A stretch of 64,000 nt of DNA, from NCBI RefSeq assembly GCF_039531105.1, contig NZ_BAAAPK010000001.1:1798001-1862000 (forward strand). The letters are read 5' to 3'. Shown here piece by piece: positions 37,168-45,407 of the stretch. Under the pieces are notes generated by a model. It searched no databases, was not told the DNA's origin, and worked only from the letters and a program-made list of their open reading frames with translations. Each line of letters opens with the position of its first letter. Within the stretch, counting starts at the first letter, position 1. A program made the translations under genes and the position numbers. Source of the stretch: Microbacterium lacus (GTDB lineage Bacteria; Actinomycetota; Actinomycetes; Actinomycetales; Microbacteriaceae).

Positions 37168-37641
37168 TCAGACGGGCTCCTCGGCCGGGGGGACGGGTGA
37201 TCCGGCAGGTCGCCCCGTGCTCTTCTCGACATCGAGAGCCTGCTGCAGCAGGACGACGGCCGCGACCTGGTCAACAATGCTACGAGAAGAACGCTGTGAT
37301 CTGCCCGATTCCCGCAGAACCGCATGCGCGGAGACCGTGCTGAGTCGCTCGTCCACGAGCCGGACGGGCCGATCGGATGCCGCCGCGAGCGCGCGCGCGA
37401 AGTCGCGGGCGTCCGTCGTGGAGGCGGTGTCCTCCCCGCGCATGTTCAGCGGCAGCCCGACGAGCAGCTCCATCGCGTCATGCTCCCCCGCGAGGTCGAG
37501 GATCCGCGCCAAGGAGGCATCCGTGCGCGGGACGGTTTCGACCGGAGTGGCCAGAAGCCCGTCGGGATCGCAACGGGCGACCCCGACGCGCGCCTTGCCG
37601 ACGTCGATCCCGAGTCGGACGCCGCGGCGGAACCCGCTCAC
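37168..37641 (-). CDS. ruvX: Holliday junction resolvase-like protein RuvX (YqgF)
   Basis: RuvX (157 aa) is an RNase H-fold nuclease implicated in 16S rRNA 5' processing and Holliday junction cleavage. The acidic LGIDVGKARVGVA motif is at residues 10-22, LVDERLSTVSA near 98, and the terminal aspartate in SRSIVDQVAAVVLLQ. The GTG start overlaps the alaS stop (GTGA). alaS-ruvX-mltG is conserved in actinobacteria. Confidence 0.94.
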   Translation of the reverse strand: MSGFRRGVRLGIDVGKARVGVARCDPDGLLATPVETVPRTDASLARILDLAGEHDAMELLVGLPLNMRGEDTASTTDARDFARALAAASDRPVRLVDERLSTVSAHAVLRESGRSQRSSRSIVDQVAAVVLLQQALDVEKSTGRPAGSPVPPAEEPV

Positions 37642-40298
37642 GCGTCCTCGAGCGCGGCCTTCACGGCGCCGAGCGCCGTCGGCAGCGCCGCCGCGTCGGT
37701 GCCGCCGCCCTGGGCGACATCGTCCCGTCCGCCTCCGCCGCCGCCGAGCGTGGCGGCGGCGATCTTGGCGAGCGCACCGGCGCGCGCACCGGCCGAACGC
37801 GCGGCGTCGTTCGTCGCGACGATCACGACGGCCCGACCGCCGACATCGGCACCGACGGCGACCACGGCCGCGTCCGTGCCGAGGCGGTCGCGGATGCCGA
37901 GCGCCAGGGCGCGCACGTCGTCGGCCGACCCCGCGGATCCGATCGATTCGGCGACCACGCGATACCGGCCCACGGTCGCGGCGTTCGCGGCGAGAGCCGG
38001 GACACGATCGGCCAGGGCGCGCGCTTCGAACGCGGCGATCTTCTTCTCCGCGGCCTTCAGGCTCGCCGCGAGCTCGGCGATGCGCGTGGGCAGCTGATCG
38101 CGCGGGGTCTTCAGGCTCGACGTGAGCTGCGACACGATCGCGCGCTCGGCGGCCAGCTCACGGAACGCATCCTGGCCGACGAGGGCTTCGACACGACGGT
38201 TGGACGCGCCGACGGAGGACTCGCCGACGAGGTTCACGAGACCGATCTCGGCGCTCGAGGACACGTGGGTTCCCGCGCAGAGCTCGCGCGACCACGGGCC
38301 GCCGATGTCGACCATGCGCACGGTGTCGCCGTACTTCTCGCCGAAGAGCGCCATCGCGCCGAGCGACTTCGCCTCGTCGAGCGACAGGACACGCGTGGTG
38401 ACCTCGAGGTTGTCGCGCACGGCGGTGTTGGCGATCTCCTCGATCTCGGTGCGCGTCTCGGGTGAGAGCGCCTGCCCCCACGTGAAGTCCAGGCGCATGT
38501 AGCCCGCGCGGTTCAGCGACCCGGCCTGGGTCGCGCTCTTGCCGAGCGTGTCCCGCAGCGCGGCGTGCACGAGGTGCGTCGCCGAGTGCGCCTGCCGCGC
38601 GGCGCGCCGGTTGACGGCATCCACGACGGAGGTCGCCGGCTGCCCGACACCCACTTCGCCCACCGAGACCTCGACCGTGTGGCTGATCAGGCCCGGCACG
38701 GGCTTCTGCACATCGAGGACCTCGAGCTCGTACCCGGGGCCGACGATCGCGCCCTTGTCGGCGACCTGACCGCCGGACTCCGCGTACAGGGCGGTGTCGG
38801 CGAGGATCACCTCGGCGATCTGGCCCGTGGTGGCGCGGTCGACCGACACGCCGTCGACGAGGATGCCGAGCACGCGCGACTCCGTTTCGAGTTCGGTGTA
38901 GCCGGTGAACACCGTCTCGCCCTGGGCGCGGTACTCGCGGTACACGCTCGTGTCGGCGAGCGCCCGCTTGCGGGAGCGCGCGTCGGCCTTCGCGCGGGTG
39001 CGCTGCTCGAGCATGAGCGCGTCGAATGCGGCGCGGTCGACGGAGAGCCCGGCCTCTTCGGCGATCTCGAGAGTCAGGTCGATCGGGAAGCCGTACGTGT
39101 CGTGCAGCAGGAAGGCCTCAGAGCCGGCGATCGTGGTGCCGCCGCTCTTCTTCGTCTGCGCGACCGAGAGGTCGAGCGTGGTCGTCCCGGCCGCGAGGGT
39201 GCGCAGGAACGTCTCCTCCTCGGCGAACGCGTACGCCGACAGGCGTCCGTACTCGGTCTCCAGTTCCGGGTAGACGGCTTTCATCGCGTCGCGCGAGGCG
39301 GCGAACAGCTCGGGGAACGTGGGGCCGTCCACGCCGAGCAGGCGCATCGAGCGGATGCCGCGCCGCATGAGCCGGCGGAGGATGTACCCGCGTCCTTCGT
39401 TCGACGGAGTCACGCCGTCGGAGAGCAGCATGAGGGACGAGCGGACGTGGTCGGCGATGATGCGCATGCGCACGTCGTCGGTGTGGTCGGCCCCGTAGCG
39501 ACGACCGCTCAACTGCGCGGCGAGATCCAGGACCGGGCGCACCTGGTCGGTCTCGTACATGTTCTGCACGCCCTGCTTGATGAACGCGATGCGCTCCAGG
39601 CCCATGCCGGTGTCGATGTTCTTCTGGGGCAGCTCGCCCACGATGCGGAAGTCGTACTTCGAGGTGACGTCGTCGATCGCGTACTGCATGAAGACGAGGT
39701 TCCAGATCTCGACGTACCGGTCGTCATCCGTCGCCGGTCCCCCGTCGACGCCGTACGCGGGACCCTGGTCGAAGAAGATCTCCGAGCACGGGCCGGCGGG
39801 CCCCGGCAGACCGGTGCTCCAGTAGTTCGTGTCCTTGTCCAGGCGCTGGATGCGCTCCTCGGGAAGGCCGGCGATCCGTCGCCACAGGTCGAACGCCTCG
39901 TCGTCGTCCTTGTAGACGGTGACCCAGAGGTCCTTGGGGTCGAACCCGAGACCGCCGTCGGCTTCGGACGTGGTCAGCAGCTCCCACGCGTACGTGATCG
40001 CGCCCTCTTTGAAATAGTCGCCGAACGACCAGTTGCCGAGCATCTGGAAGAACGTGCCGTGGCGCGGCGTCTTGCCGACCTCTTCGATGTCGTTCGTGCG
40101 GATGCACTTCTGCACATCGGCCGCGCGGGCGTACGGCGCCGGCACGTCGCCGCTCAGGTACGGGATGAACGGCACCATGCCCGCGACCGTGAACAGCAGC
40201 GCGGGATCGTCCGTGACCAGCGAGGCGGAGGGGACGATGGTGTGGTCGCGCTTCTCGAAGTAGCGCAGGAATCGATCGGCCAGCTCTGCGGTCTGCAT
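37638..40298 (-). CDS. alaS: Alanyl-tRNA synthetase
   Basis: AlaS (886 aa) charges tRNA(Ala) and edits mischarged Ser/Gly. The catalytic core has HGTFFQMLGNWSFGDYFK near residue 80 and GMGLERIA near 240. The editing domain has the zinc ligands HSATH and CAGTH. The C-terminal DHHA1 domain ends in a glycine-rich loop (GGGGGGRDDVAQGGG). Start at 40298 has a GAGGAC ribosome site and begins MQTAELADRFL as in homologues. Confidence 0.98.
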   Translation of the reverse strand: MQTAELADRFLRYFEKRDHTIVPSASLVTDDPALLFTVAGMVPFIPYLSGDVPAPYARAADVQKCIRTNDIEEVGKTPRHGTFFQMLGNWSFGDYFKEGAITYAWELLTTSEADGGLGFDPKDLWVTVYKDDDEAFDLWRRIAGLPEERIQRLDKDTNYWSTGLPGPAGPCSEIFFDQGPAYGVDGGPATDDDRYVEIWNLVFMQYAIDDVTSKYDFRIVGELPQKNIDTGMGLERIAFIKQGVQNMYETDQVRPVLDLAAQLSGRRYGADHTDDVRMRIIADHVRSSLMLLSDGVTPSNEGRGYILRRLMRRGIRSMRLLGVDGPTFPELFAASRDAMKAVYPELETEYGRLSAYAFAEEETFLRTLAAGTTTLDLSVAQTKKSGGTTIAGSEAFLLHDTYGFPIDLTLEIAEEAGLSVDRAAFDALMLEQRTRAKADARSRKRALADTSVYREYRAQGETVFTGYTELETESRVLGILVDGVSVDRATTGQIAEVILADTALYAESGGQVADKGAIVGPGYELEVLDVQKPVPGLISHTVEVSVGEVGVGQPATSVVDAVNRRAARQAHSATHLVHAALRDTLGKSATQAGSLNRAGYMRLDFTWGQALSPETRTEIEEIANTAVRDNLEVTTRVLSLDEAKSLGAMALFGEKYGDTVRMVDIGGPWSRELCAGTHVSSSAEIGLVNLVGESSVGASNRRVEALVGQDAFRELAAERAIVSQLTSSLKTPRDQLPTRIAELAASLKAAEKKIAAFEARALADRVPALAANAATVGRYRVVAESIGSAGSADDVRALALGIRDRLGTDAAVVAVGADVGGRAVVIVATNDAARSAGARAGALAKIAAATLGGGGGGRDDVAQGGGTDAAALPTALGAVKAALEDA

Positions 40299-40355
40299 GG
40301 GGAGTCCTCGAAAAAGGGCGGCGTCCGTCGTGGACACCGCCTGATGGGTGGGGTG

Positions 40356-40598
40356 TCAGTCGGTGAGCTTGGTGGCGGCGGCGTCCGCGGCATCGCCGGC
40401 GGTGTTCGCGGCGGCGTCGACGAGACCGCCGATGCGCGCTTCCTGCTCACGGTAGGCGTCGCCGATGCGATCGGTGAACTCGGTGATGCGAGCGTCGACT
40501 TCGGCCAGCACCTCGTGCCCGCGGGGATCCTTGTTCATGAGGTGGGCCGCCACGAAGCCGCCGATCACACCCAACAGGAACCACAGCAGGTTTCTCAT
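40356..40598 (-). CDS. Small membrane-anchored protein between rpsD and alaS
   Basis: An 80-residue protein with one N-terminal membrane helix (residues 2-18) followed by a charged amphipathic, probably coiled-coil segment and an Ala/Asp-rich tail. Function unknown; proteins of this type often occur before alaS in actinobacteria. ATG 40598 is preceded by AAGGAAG; a longer ATG frame starts at 40637 without a ribosome site. It follows the rpsD terminator and probably leads the alaS operon. Confidence 0.8.
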   Translation of the reverse strand: MRNLLWFLLGVIGGFVAAHLMNKDPRGHEVLAEVDARITEFTDRIGDAYREQEARIGGLVDAAANTAGDAADAAATKLTD

Positions 40599-40650
40599 GA
40601 CACCACTTCCTTCGCCGCGGGGCGCGGCAACCCCCATCGTAAGCGAGAAC

Positions 40651-40686
40651 AGCAGAGGGCGCCGGGTGACCCCGGCGCCCTCTGCT
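40651..40686 (-). terminator. Strong stem-loop terminator after rpsD
   Basis: A perfect 16-bp stem (40651-40666 with 40671-40686) and a 4-base loop lie 17 bp after the rpsD stop. No long T-run follows on the minus strand, which is common in high-GC actinobacteria. Confidence 0.75.
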
Positions 40687-40702
40687 GTCGTATGCGTCGT
40701 CC

Positions 40703-41332
40703 TTATCGGGCGGCGTAGTACTCGACGACGAGCTGCACGTCACCCGTCACGGGGACCTCTGCGCGCTTCGGGCGACGGACGAGCCGCGCCTGAAGGGTCG
40801 AGAGGTCGACCTCGAGGTAGCCCGGAACCGGGGGAAGCACGTCGGCGTGACCGCCGGCAGCCGCGACCTGGAAGGGCTCGGTGCCCTGGCTCTTGGTCTT
40901 GACGTGGATGAGCTGACCCGGCTTCACGCGGAAGGAGGGGCGGTCGACCGTCTGACCGTCGACCAGGATGTGGCGGTGCACGACCAGCTGGCGTGCCTGC
41001 GCGGTGGTGCGGGCGAAGCCGGCGCGCAGGACGAGTGCGTCCAGACGCATCTCGAGGAGCTCGACGAGGTTCTCACCCGTCAGGCCCTGGGTGCGGCGGG
41101 CTTCGTTGAACGTGTTGCGCATCTGCTTCTCGCGGATGCCGTACTGCTCGCGCAGACGCTGCTTCTCGCGGAGGCGGACGGCGTAGTCGCTGTCCTGCTT
41201 GCGCTTGGTGCGGCCGTGCTCACCCGGAGCGTACGGACGCTTCTCGAGGTACTTGGCGGCCTTGGGCGTCAGCGGGATGCCGAGCGCGCGGGAGAGGCGG
41301 ACCTTGCGGCGGTCCTGGGACTTCGTGGGCAC
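40703..41332 (-). CDS. rpsD: 30S ribosomal protein S4
   Basis: S4 (209 aa) is a primary 16S rRNA-binding protein. The KRPYAPGEHGRTKRK motif and the S4 RNA-binding domain (MRLDALVLRAGFARTTAQARQLV region) are clear. GTG 41332 is chosen because AAGGA lies 8 nt upstream and homologues begin TKSQDRR; the in-frame ATG at 41356 would add MSFWKDTS. It is a single-gene unit here, as in related actinobacteria, closed by the terminator at 40651. Confidence 0.96.
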   Translation of the reverse strand: MPTKSQDRRKVRLSRALGIPLTPKAAKYLEKRPYAPGEHGRTKRKQDSDYAVRLREKQRLREQYGIREKQMRNTFNEARRTQGLTGENLVELLEMRLDALVLRAGFARTTAQARQLVVHRHILVDGQTVDRPSFRVKPGQLIHVKTKSQGTEPFQVAAAGGHADVLPPVPGYLEVDLSTLQARLVRRPKRAEVPVTGDVQLVVEYYAAR

Positions 41333-41358
41333 GGATGTGTCCTTCCAAAACGACATGG

Positions 41359-41373
41359 CCGCGTCTTTCGCGG
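41359..41373 (-). promoter_or_regulatory. Short hairpin in rpsD 5' leader
   Basis: CCGCG-AAAGA-CGCGG on the RNA strand, 26 nt before the rpsD GTG. It is a possible S4 autoregulation structure. The remaining 124 bp up to rarA show no other clear signal. Confidence 0.3.
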
Positions 41374-41496
41374 ACTCATGGACGTATCCCCGCCCCACCC
41401 TGCTCGGTGCGCACGTCGGGGCGCAGCGAAGGTGTGATGTGAGGAGGAGATACCCGAAAACGACGTTTCGAGCCGGTCAAGCTTACCAGATCGGGA

Positions 41497-42822
41497 TCAG
41501 CCGCCGATGATGCGCCGGATCTTCTCGAGCCGCGCCTGTACATCGCGCTCTTGACCGTGGGCGGTCGGCTCGTAGTAGCGGCGCCCGCTCAGATCGTCGG
41601 GCAGGTACTGCTGAGCCACGACGCCGACGTCGGAGTCGTGGGGGTAGCGGTACCCCTTGCCGTGTCCGAGCCGCTTCGCTCCCGGATAGTGGGCGTCACG
41701 CAGGTGGGGTGGGACACGACCGAAGCCGCCCGCCCGCACGTCGGCGATCGCCTTGTCGATCGCGAGGTAGGCGGCGTTGGACTTCGCCGTCGTGGCCAGG
41801 TACGCGGTCGCCTCTGCGAGCGGGATGCGGCCTTCCGGCATCCCGATGAAGGCGACGGCGTCGGCGGCGGCGACCGCGATCAACAGCGCCTGCGGATCGG
41901 CGAGGCCGATGTCTTCGGATGCCGAGATCACCAGCCGCCGGGCGATGAAGCGCGCATCCTCCCCCGCCTCGATCATGCGGGCCAGGTAGTGCATGGCCGC
42001 GTCGACGTCGGAGCCGCGGATCGACTTGATGAAGGCGCTGATCACGTCGTAGTGCTCGTCGCCCTGGCGGTCGTAGCGCAGCAGGGCCCGATCGACGGCA
42101 CTTGCGACGTGGTCGGCGGTGACGGTCGGCTTCTCGTCCGACGCGTCATCGGGCTCCGCGAGCGCCGCGGCGGCCTCGAGCGCCGTCAGTGCGCGACGCG
42201 CATCGCCGGAGGCCAGGCGCACCAGGGCGTCCCGCGCCTCGGGCGCGACGCTCACCCGAGCCGAGAGACCGCGCGGATCGGCGACCGCGCGGTCCAGCAG
42301 CATTGCGAGATCGTCGTCCGTGAGCGGCTGGAGCGTGAGCAGCAGCGAGCGGGACAGCAGGGGCGAGATCACCGAGAACGAGGGGTTCTCGGTCGTGGCG
42401 GCGATCAGCACGACCCAGCCGTTCTCCACACCCGGAAGCAGCGCGTCCTGCTGGGCCTTGGTGAAACGGTGGATCTCGTCGAGGAAGAGGATGGTGGATT
42501 GCCCGTAGAGATCGCGCTGCGTGAGGGCCTCCTGCATGACCTCCCGCACGTCCTTGACGCCCGCCGTGACCGCGGAGAGCTCGACGAAGCGGCGCCCGGA
42601 CGAGCGGGCGATCGCTTGCGCGAGGGTCGTCTTGCCCGTGCCGGGCGGTCCCCAGAGGATCACCGAGCTCGCGGCGCCGGTCGAGACGTCGGCGCGCGCG
42701 AGCTGCACGAGGGGTGAACCGGGCTTGAGCAGATGGGACTGACCCGCGACCTCGTCCAGCGATGTCGGGCGCATCCGCACGGCGAGGGGGGTCTGGCCCT
42801 GGAAGAGCGCGGCGGAGGACAC
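41497..42822 (-). CDS. rarA: Replication-associated recombination protein A (AAA+ ATPase)
   Basis: RarA/MgsA (441 aa) acts at stalled replication forks. The AAA+ core has Walker [12 protein letters not shown] at 58-68, Walker [10 protein letters not shown] near 111 and sensor motif TTENPSF; the C-terminal tetramerisation domain ends in [18 protein letters not shown]. The GTG start at 42822 has TAGCCT exactly 6 nt upstream and no ribosome site, so the transcript is probably leaderless. Confidence 0.95.
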   Translation of the reverse strand: MSSAALFQGQTPLAVRMRPTSLDEVAGQSHLLKPGSPLVQLARADVSTGAASSVILWGPPGTGKTTLAQAIARSSGRRFVELSAVTAGVKDVREVMQEALTQRDLYGQSTILFLDEIHRFTKAQQDALLPGVENGWVVLIAATTENPSFSVISPLLSRSLLLTLQPLTDDDLAMLLDRAVADPRGLSARVSVAPEARDALVRLASGDARRALTALEAAAALAEPDDASDEKPTVTADHVASAVDRALLRYDRQGDEHYDVISAFIKSIRGSDVDAAMHYLARMIEAGEDARFIARRLVISASEDIGLADPQALLIAVAAADAVAFIGMPEGRIPLAEATAYLATTAKSNAAYLAIDKAIADVRAGGFGRVPPHLRDAHYPGAKRLGHGKGYRYPHDSDVGVVAQQYLPDDLSGRRYYEPTAHGQERDVQARLEKIRRIIGG

Positions 42823-42828
42823 CGCTCA

Positions 42829-42834
42829 AGGCTA
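42829..42834 (-). promoter_or_regulatory. Candidate -10 (TAGCCT) for leaderless rarA
   Basis: Minus-strand TAGCCT ends 6 nt before the rarA GTG in the 102-bp divergent gap. Confidence 0.45.
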
Positions 42835-42880
42835 ACGTCCGCGTCGGACGCGCGCGTTTGGCGGCCACCCCGGCGGACCG

Positions 42881-42886
42881 TAGGAT
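42881..42886 (+). promoter_or_regulatory. Candidate -10 (TAGGAT) for the 99-aa protein gene
   Basis: Plus-strand TAGGAT lies 38 bp before GTG 42925 and is followed by a leader with an AAGGAGG ribosome site. Confidence 0.4.
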
Positions 42887-42924
42887 CATCCCGCCCGGGA
42901 AGCCCGGGGTATGAAGGAGGTCCC

Positions 42925-43224
42925 GTGGCCACGGGTGGCAAGCAGCGCGACACGCGAGCCGAGCGCGAGCGGGCGCGGGTGTATCAGGCTCGGCAGAGCT
43001 TCCACGATTCGCTGGCGCGGCGGCGCCGCCGCGACGATCTGATCGCGGGCATCGCCGGAGGGGCACTGATCGTCGCGATCCTCATCGGTCAGACCCTGTA
43101 CTACACCGCCGGACCCGGCGCCCCGTCCCCCGCGCCCACTGCGACACCGTCCACCAGCCCCTCGAGCACGCCGGTGCCCAGCGACACCGCGTCCCCGGAC
43201 CCCTCGCCGACCGTCACGGAGTGA
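42925..43224 (+). CDS. Small membrane-anchored protein with Pro/Ser/Thr-rich tail
   Basis: A 99-residue protein: a basic, Arg-rich cytoplasmic N-terminus (about 1-40), one membrane helix (about 42-62), and an extracytoplasmic Pro/Ser/Thr tail of low complexity. The strong AAGGAGG site 4 nt before GTG 42925 fixes the start. No family is recognised. It precedes the DUF349 gene by 140 bp, which has its own -10-like box. Confidence 0.78.
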   Translation: MATGGKQRDTRAERERARVYQARQSFHDSLARRRRRDDLIAGIAGGALIVAILIGQTLYYTAGPGAPSPAPTATPSTSPSSTPVPSDTASPDPSPTVTE

Positions 43225-43305
43225 CCCGGAGCTCCGGCGACCCGATGTCCGTCACGGATCGGTGTCGGAGCGCGCGGAGCCCGCGGCGCCGGGGGCGGCC
43301 CGTAC

Positions 43306-43311
43306 TAGGCT
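43306..43311 (+). promoter_or_regulatory. Candidate -10 (TAGGCT) for the DUF349 gene
   Basis: Plus-strand TAGGCT lies 53 bp before GTG 43365, within the 140-bp gap after the 99-aa gene. Confidence 0.35.
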
Positions 43312-43364
43312 GAGGAGCCATCCATACTCCCCCAGGCGGCGCGAGCCGCGATGAGGTGCATTCC

Positions 43365-44768
43365 GTGACTGCTGCAGCAGAGTCCACTCCCGAGAACCCG
43401 ACCGGATCCGCTCCGACCGCCGACGCCGGCGAGACGGTCCGGCCCACTCCCCGGCCCGGTCCCGCGCGTCCCGTTCCCCGGGCCCCGCGAGCGGCATCCG
43501 CCCCGGCGGCGCCCGCGGGCGCGACCGAAGCCGTGCCCTCGGACCAGGAGCCGTGGGGTCGCGTGGACGAGCACGGCGTCGTCTCGGTGCGCGAGGCCGA
43601 AGGCTGGCGCGTCGTCGGGGAGTACCCGGATGGGACGCCCGAAGAGGCGCTCGCCTACTACCAGCGGAAGTTCACCGATCTCGCGGGCGAGGTGTCCCTC
43701 CTGGAGGTGCGTCACCGCAGCGGCGGCGCCCCCGCCTCCGACCTGCGCGCCACCGCCGACGCGCTGCACGCCAAGATCGACGGCGCGGCTGCGGTCGGAA
43801 ACCTCGCTGCACTCGATGCCCGCGTCCGTGCGTTGACCGAGGAGCTCACCGCGGCGTCCGCCACGGAGGCTGCGGCATCCCGCCAGGCCGTCGACGACGC
43901 CGTCGCGGCACGCGTCGTCCTGGTGGAGAGGGCCGAGGCCCTCGCCGCGCGCGACCCCAAGACCGTGCAGTGGAAGCAGGCCTCCGCGGAGCTCGCGTCG
44001 CTGTTCGATCAGTGGCAGGCGCAGCAGCAGTCCGGTCCCCGACTGCCGAAGTCCACCGGGCAGCAGCTGTGGAAGCGATTCCGCGACGCCCGCGCGATCG
44101 TCGACAAGCATCGCCGTGAGTTCTACGCCGAGCTCGACGAGGCGCACAAGACGGTGCGCGATCAGAAGGCGCGGCTCGTCGAGAAGGCCGAGGCTCTCGC
44201 TCCGAAGGGCGAGGACGGCATCGGGGCCTACCGCGAGCTCCTGGACCAGTGGAAGACCGCCGGCCGCGCCGGCAAGAAGGCCGATGACGCCCTCTGGGCG
44301 CGCTTCAAGGCCGCCGGTGACGCGCTCTACGGCGCTCGCGGAGAGCGTGAGGCGGCCGACGCCGAAGCGTCCCGCGAGAAGATCGATGCCAAACGCGCGC
44401 TCCTCGTGGAGGCCCGCACGATCGCCGATGAGCCGGATCTTGCGAAGGCCCGTGCCGCGCTGACGGCGATCCAGCGTCAGTGGGATGAGATCGGGCGGAT
44501 CTTCCCGCGCGACAAGGAGCGGGTCCTCGACGACGATCTGCGTCGCATCGAGACCTCTCTCCGCACGCGCGAGGAGACGGACTGGAAGCGCAACAACCCC
44601 GAGACCAAGGCGCGCGCGAACGACATGACGCGTCAGCTCACCGAGGCGATCGAGAAGCTCGAGTCCGAGCTCGCGGCCGCGACGGCGAGCGGCGACAAGC
44701 GGGCGATCGCGAAGGCCACCGAGGCGCTGGAGGCACGCAAGAACTGGCTGAGCGCGCTGGGCGGCTGA
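43365..44768 (+). CDS. DUF349 repeat protein
   Basis: A 467-residue cytoplasmic protein. After a disordered Ala/Pro-rich N-terminus (about 1-65), residues 100-460 are alpha-helical with DUF349 repeats of the pattern W-x-x-A/G-x-R with LWxRF (QLWKRFRDAR, ALWARFKAA). The long helices suggest a coiled-coil or tRNA/ribosome-binding architecture; the biochemical role is unknown. GTG 43365 has GAGG 7 nt upstream, while an upstream GTG (43356) does not. It neighbours relA in actinobacteria. Confidence 0.88.
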   Translation: MTAAAESTPENPTGSAPTADAGETVRPTPRPGPARPVPRAPRAASAPAAPAGATEAVPSDQEPWGRVDEHGVVSVREAEGWRVVGEYPDGTPEEALAYYQRKFTDLAGEVSLLEVRHRSGGAPASDLRATADALHAKIDGAAAVGNLAALDARVRALTEELTAASATEAAASRQAVDDAVAARVVLVERAEALAARDPKTVQWKQASAELASLFDQWQAQQQSGPRLPKSTGQQLWKRFRDARAIVDKHRREFYAELDEAHKTVRDQKARLVEKAEALAPKGEDGIGAYRELLDQWKTAGRAGKKADDALWARFKAAGDALYGARGEREAADAEASREKIDAKRALLVEARTIADEPDLAKARAALTAIQRQWDEIGRIFPRDKERVLDDDLRRIETSLRTREETDWKRNNPETKARANDMTRQLTEAIEKLESELAAATASGDKRAIAKATEALEARKNWLSALGG

Positions 44769-44843
44769 CCTCACTCGCTCGGTTTGTCCACAGGGCGCCG
44801 GGAACGCCGGTCCCGGGCGACGCGCTCGGGCACAGTTGCTGTC

Positions 44844-45407
44844 ATGGCCTCCCCGTTCCTGTACTTCCCGGGCGATGCCCTCTCGCTCGCCGAGTTGACG
44901 GCCGCGCGGCTGGACGGCCACACGGTGGATCTCGGCGACGCCTTCATCCCCGCCGATGCCGTCGAGACCCCGGCGCTCCGGGCGGGCTCGCTCGCCGCCC
45001 TGCTGGGTGACGTGCTCGCCGCGACGCACCTCAGCGCAGCGTGGGTGCACGGCGGTCTTCACGATCCGCCCGCCCGCCACACGGTGCAGCGTGCCGTGCC
45101 GCGGCGGCTGCACCGCACGTTCGGCCGACGTCTGGTCTACCGCGACTTGTGCGTCGAACCGGACGACCTGTGGCTCCTCGGCGGCGTATGGGTGACCCAC
45201 CCGGTGCGCACGCTCGCCGATCTCGTGCGCACCGGTGACGACGAGAACGTGCGGGCCGCCCGCATGCTCGTGCGGGCGCACCCGGATCTGATCGAGCCCG
45301 CCCGGGCGCACTTGCGGGAGCGCCGCTCGCTGCCGAACAAGAAGGCCGCGATCGCGCTCCTGGAGGGCTGGGCGGCCGTTGGTGGCGAAGTGCTCAGGAG
45401 GACGTGA
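44844..45407 (+). CDS. AbiEi-like antitoxin-family protein
   Basis: A 187-residue protein resembling AbiEi-type (type IV) antitoxin or transcription regulator proteins common in Microbacteriaceae. Visible traits are [31 protein letters not shown] and [17 protein letters not shown]. No AbiEii nucleotidyltransferase partner is adjacent, so a complete toxin-antitoxin pair is not supported. ATG 44844 is chosen at the start of conservation. Its 3' end overlaps the convergent relA by 14 bp. Confidence 0.65.
   Translation: MASPFLYFPGDALSLAELTAARLDGHTVDLGDAFIPADAVETPALRAGSLAALLGDVLAATHLSAAWVHGGLHDPPARHTVQRAVPRRLHRTFGRRLVYRDLCVEPDDLWLLGGVWVTHPVRTLADLVRTGDDENVRAARMLVRAHPDLIEPARAHLRERRSLPNKKAAIALLEGWAAVGGEVLRRT

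Noticed and set aside
44784..44843. Upstream extension of the AbiEi-like protein
   Set aside because: The added 20 residues are Arg-rich with no ribosome site; conservation starts at ATG 44844.
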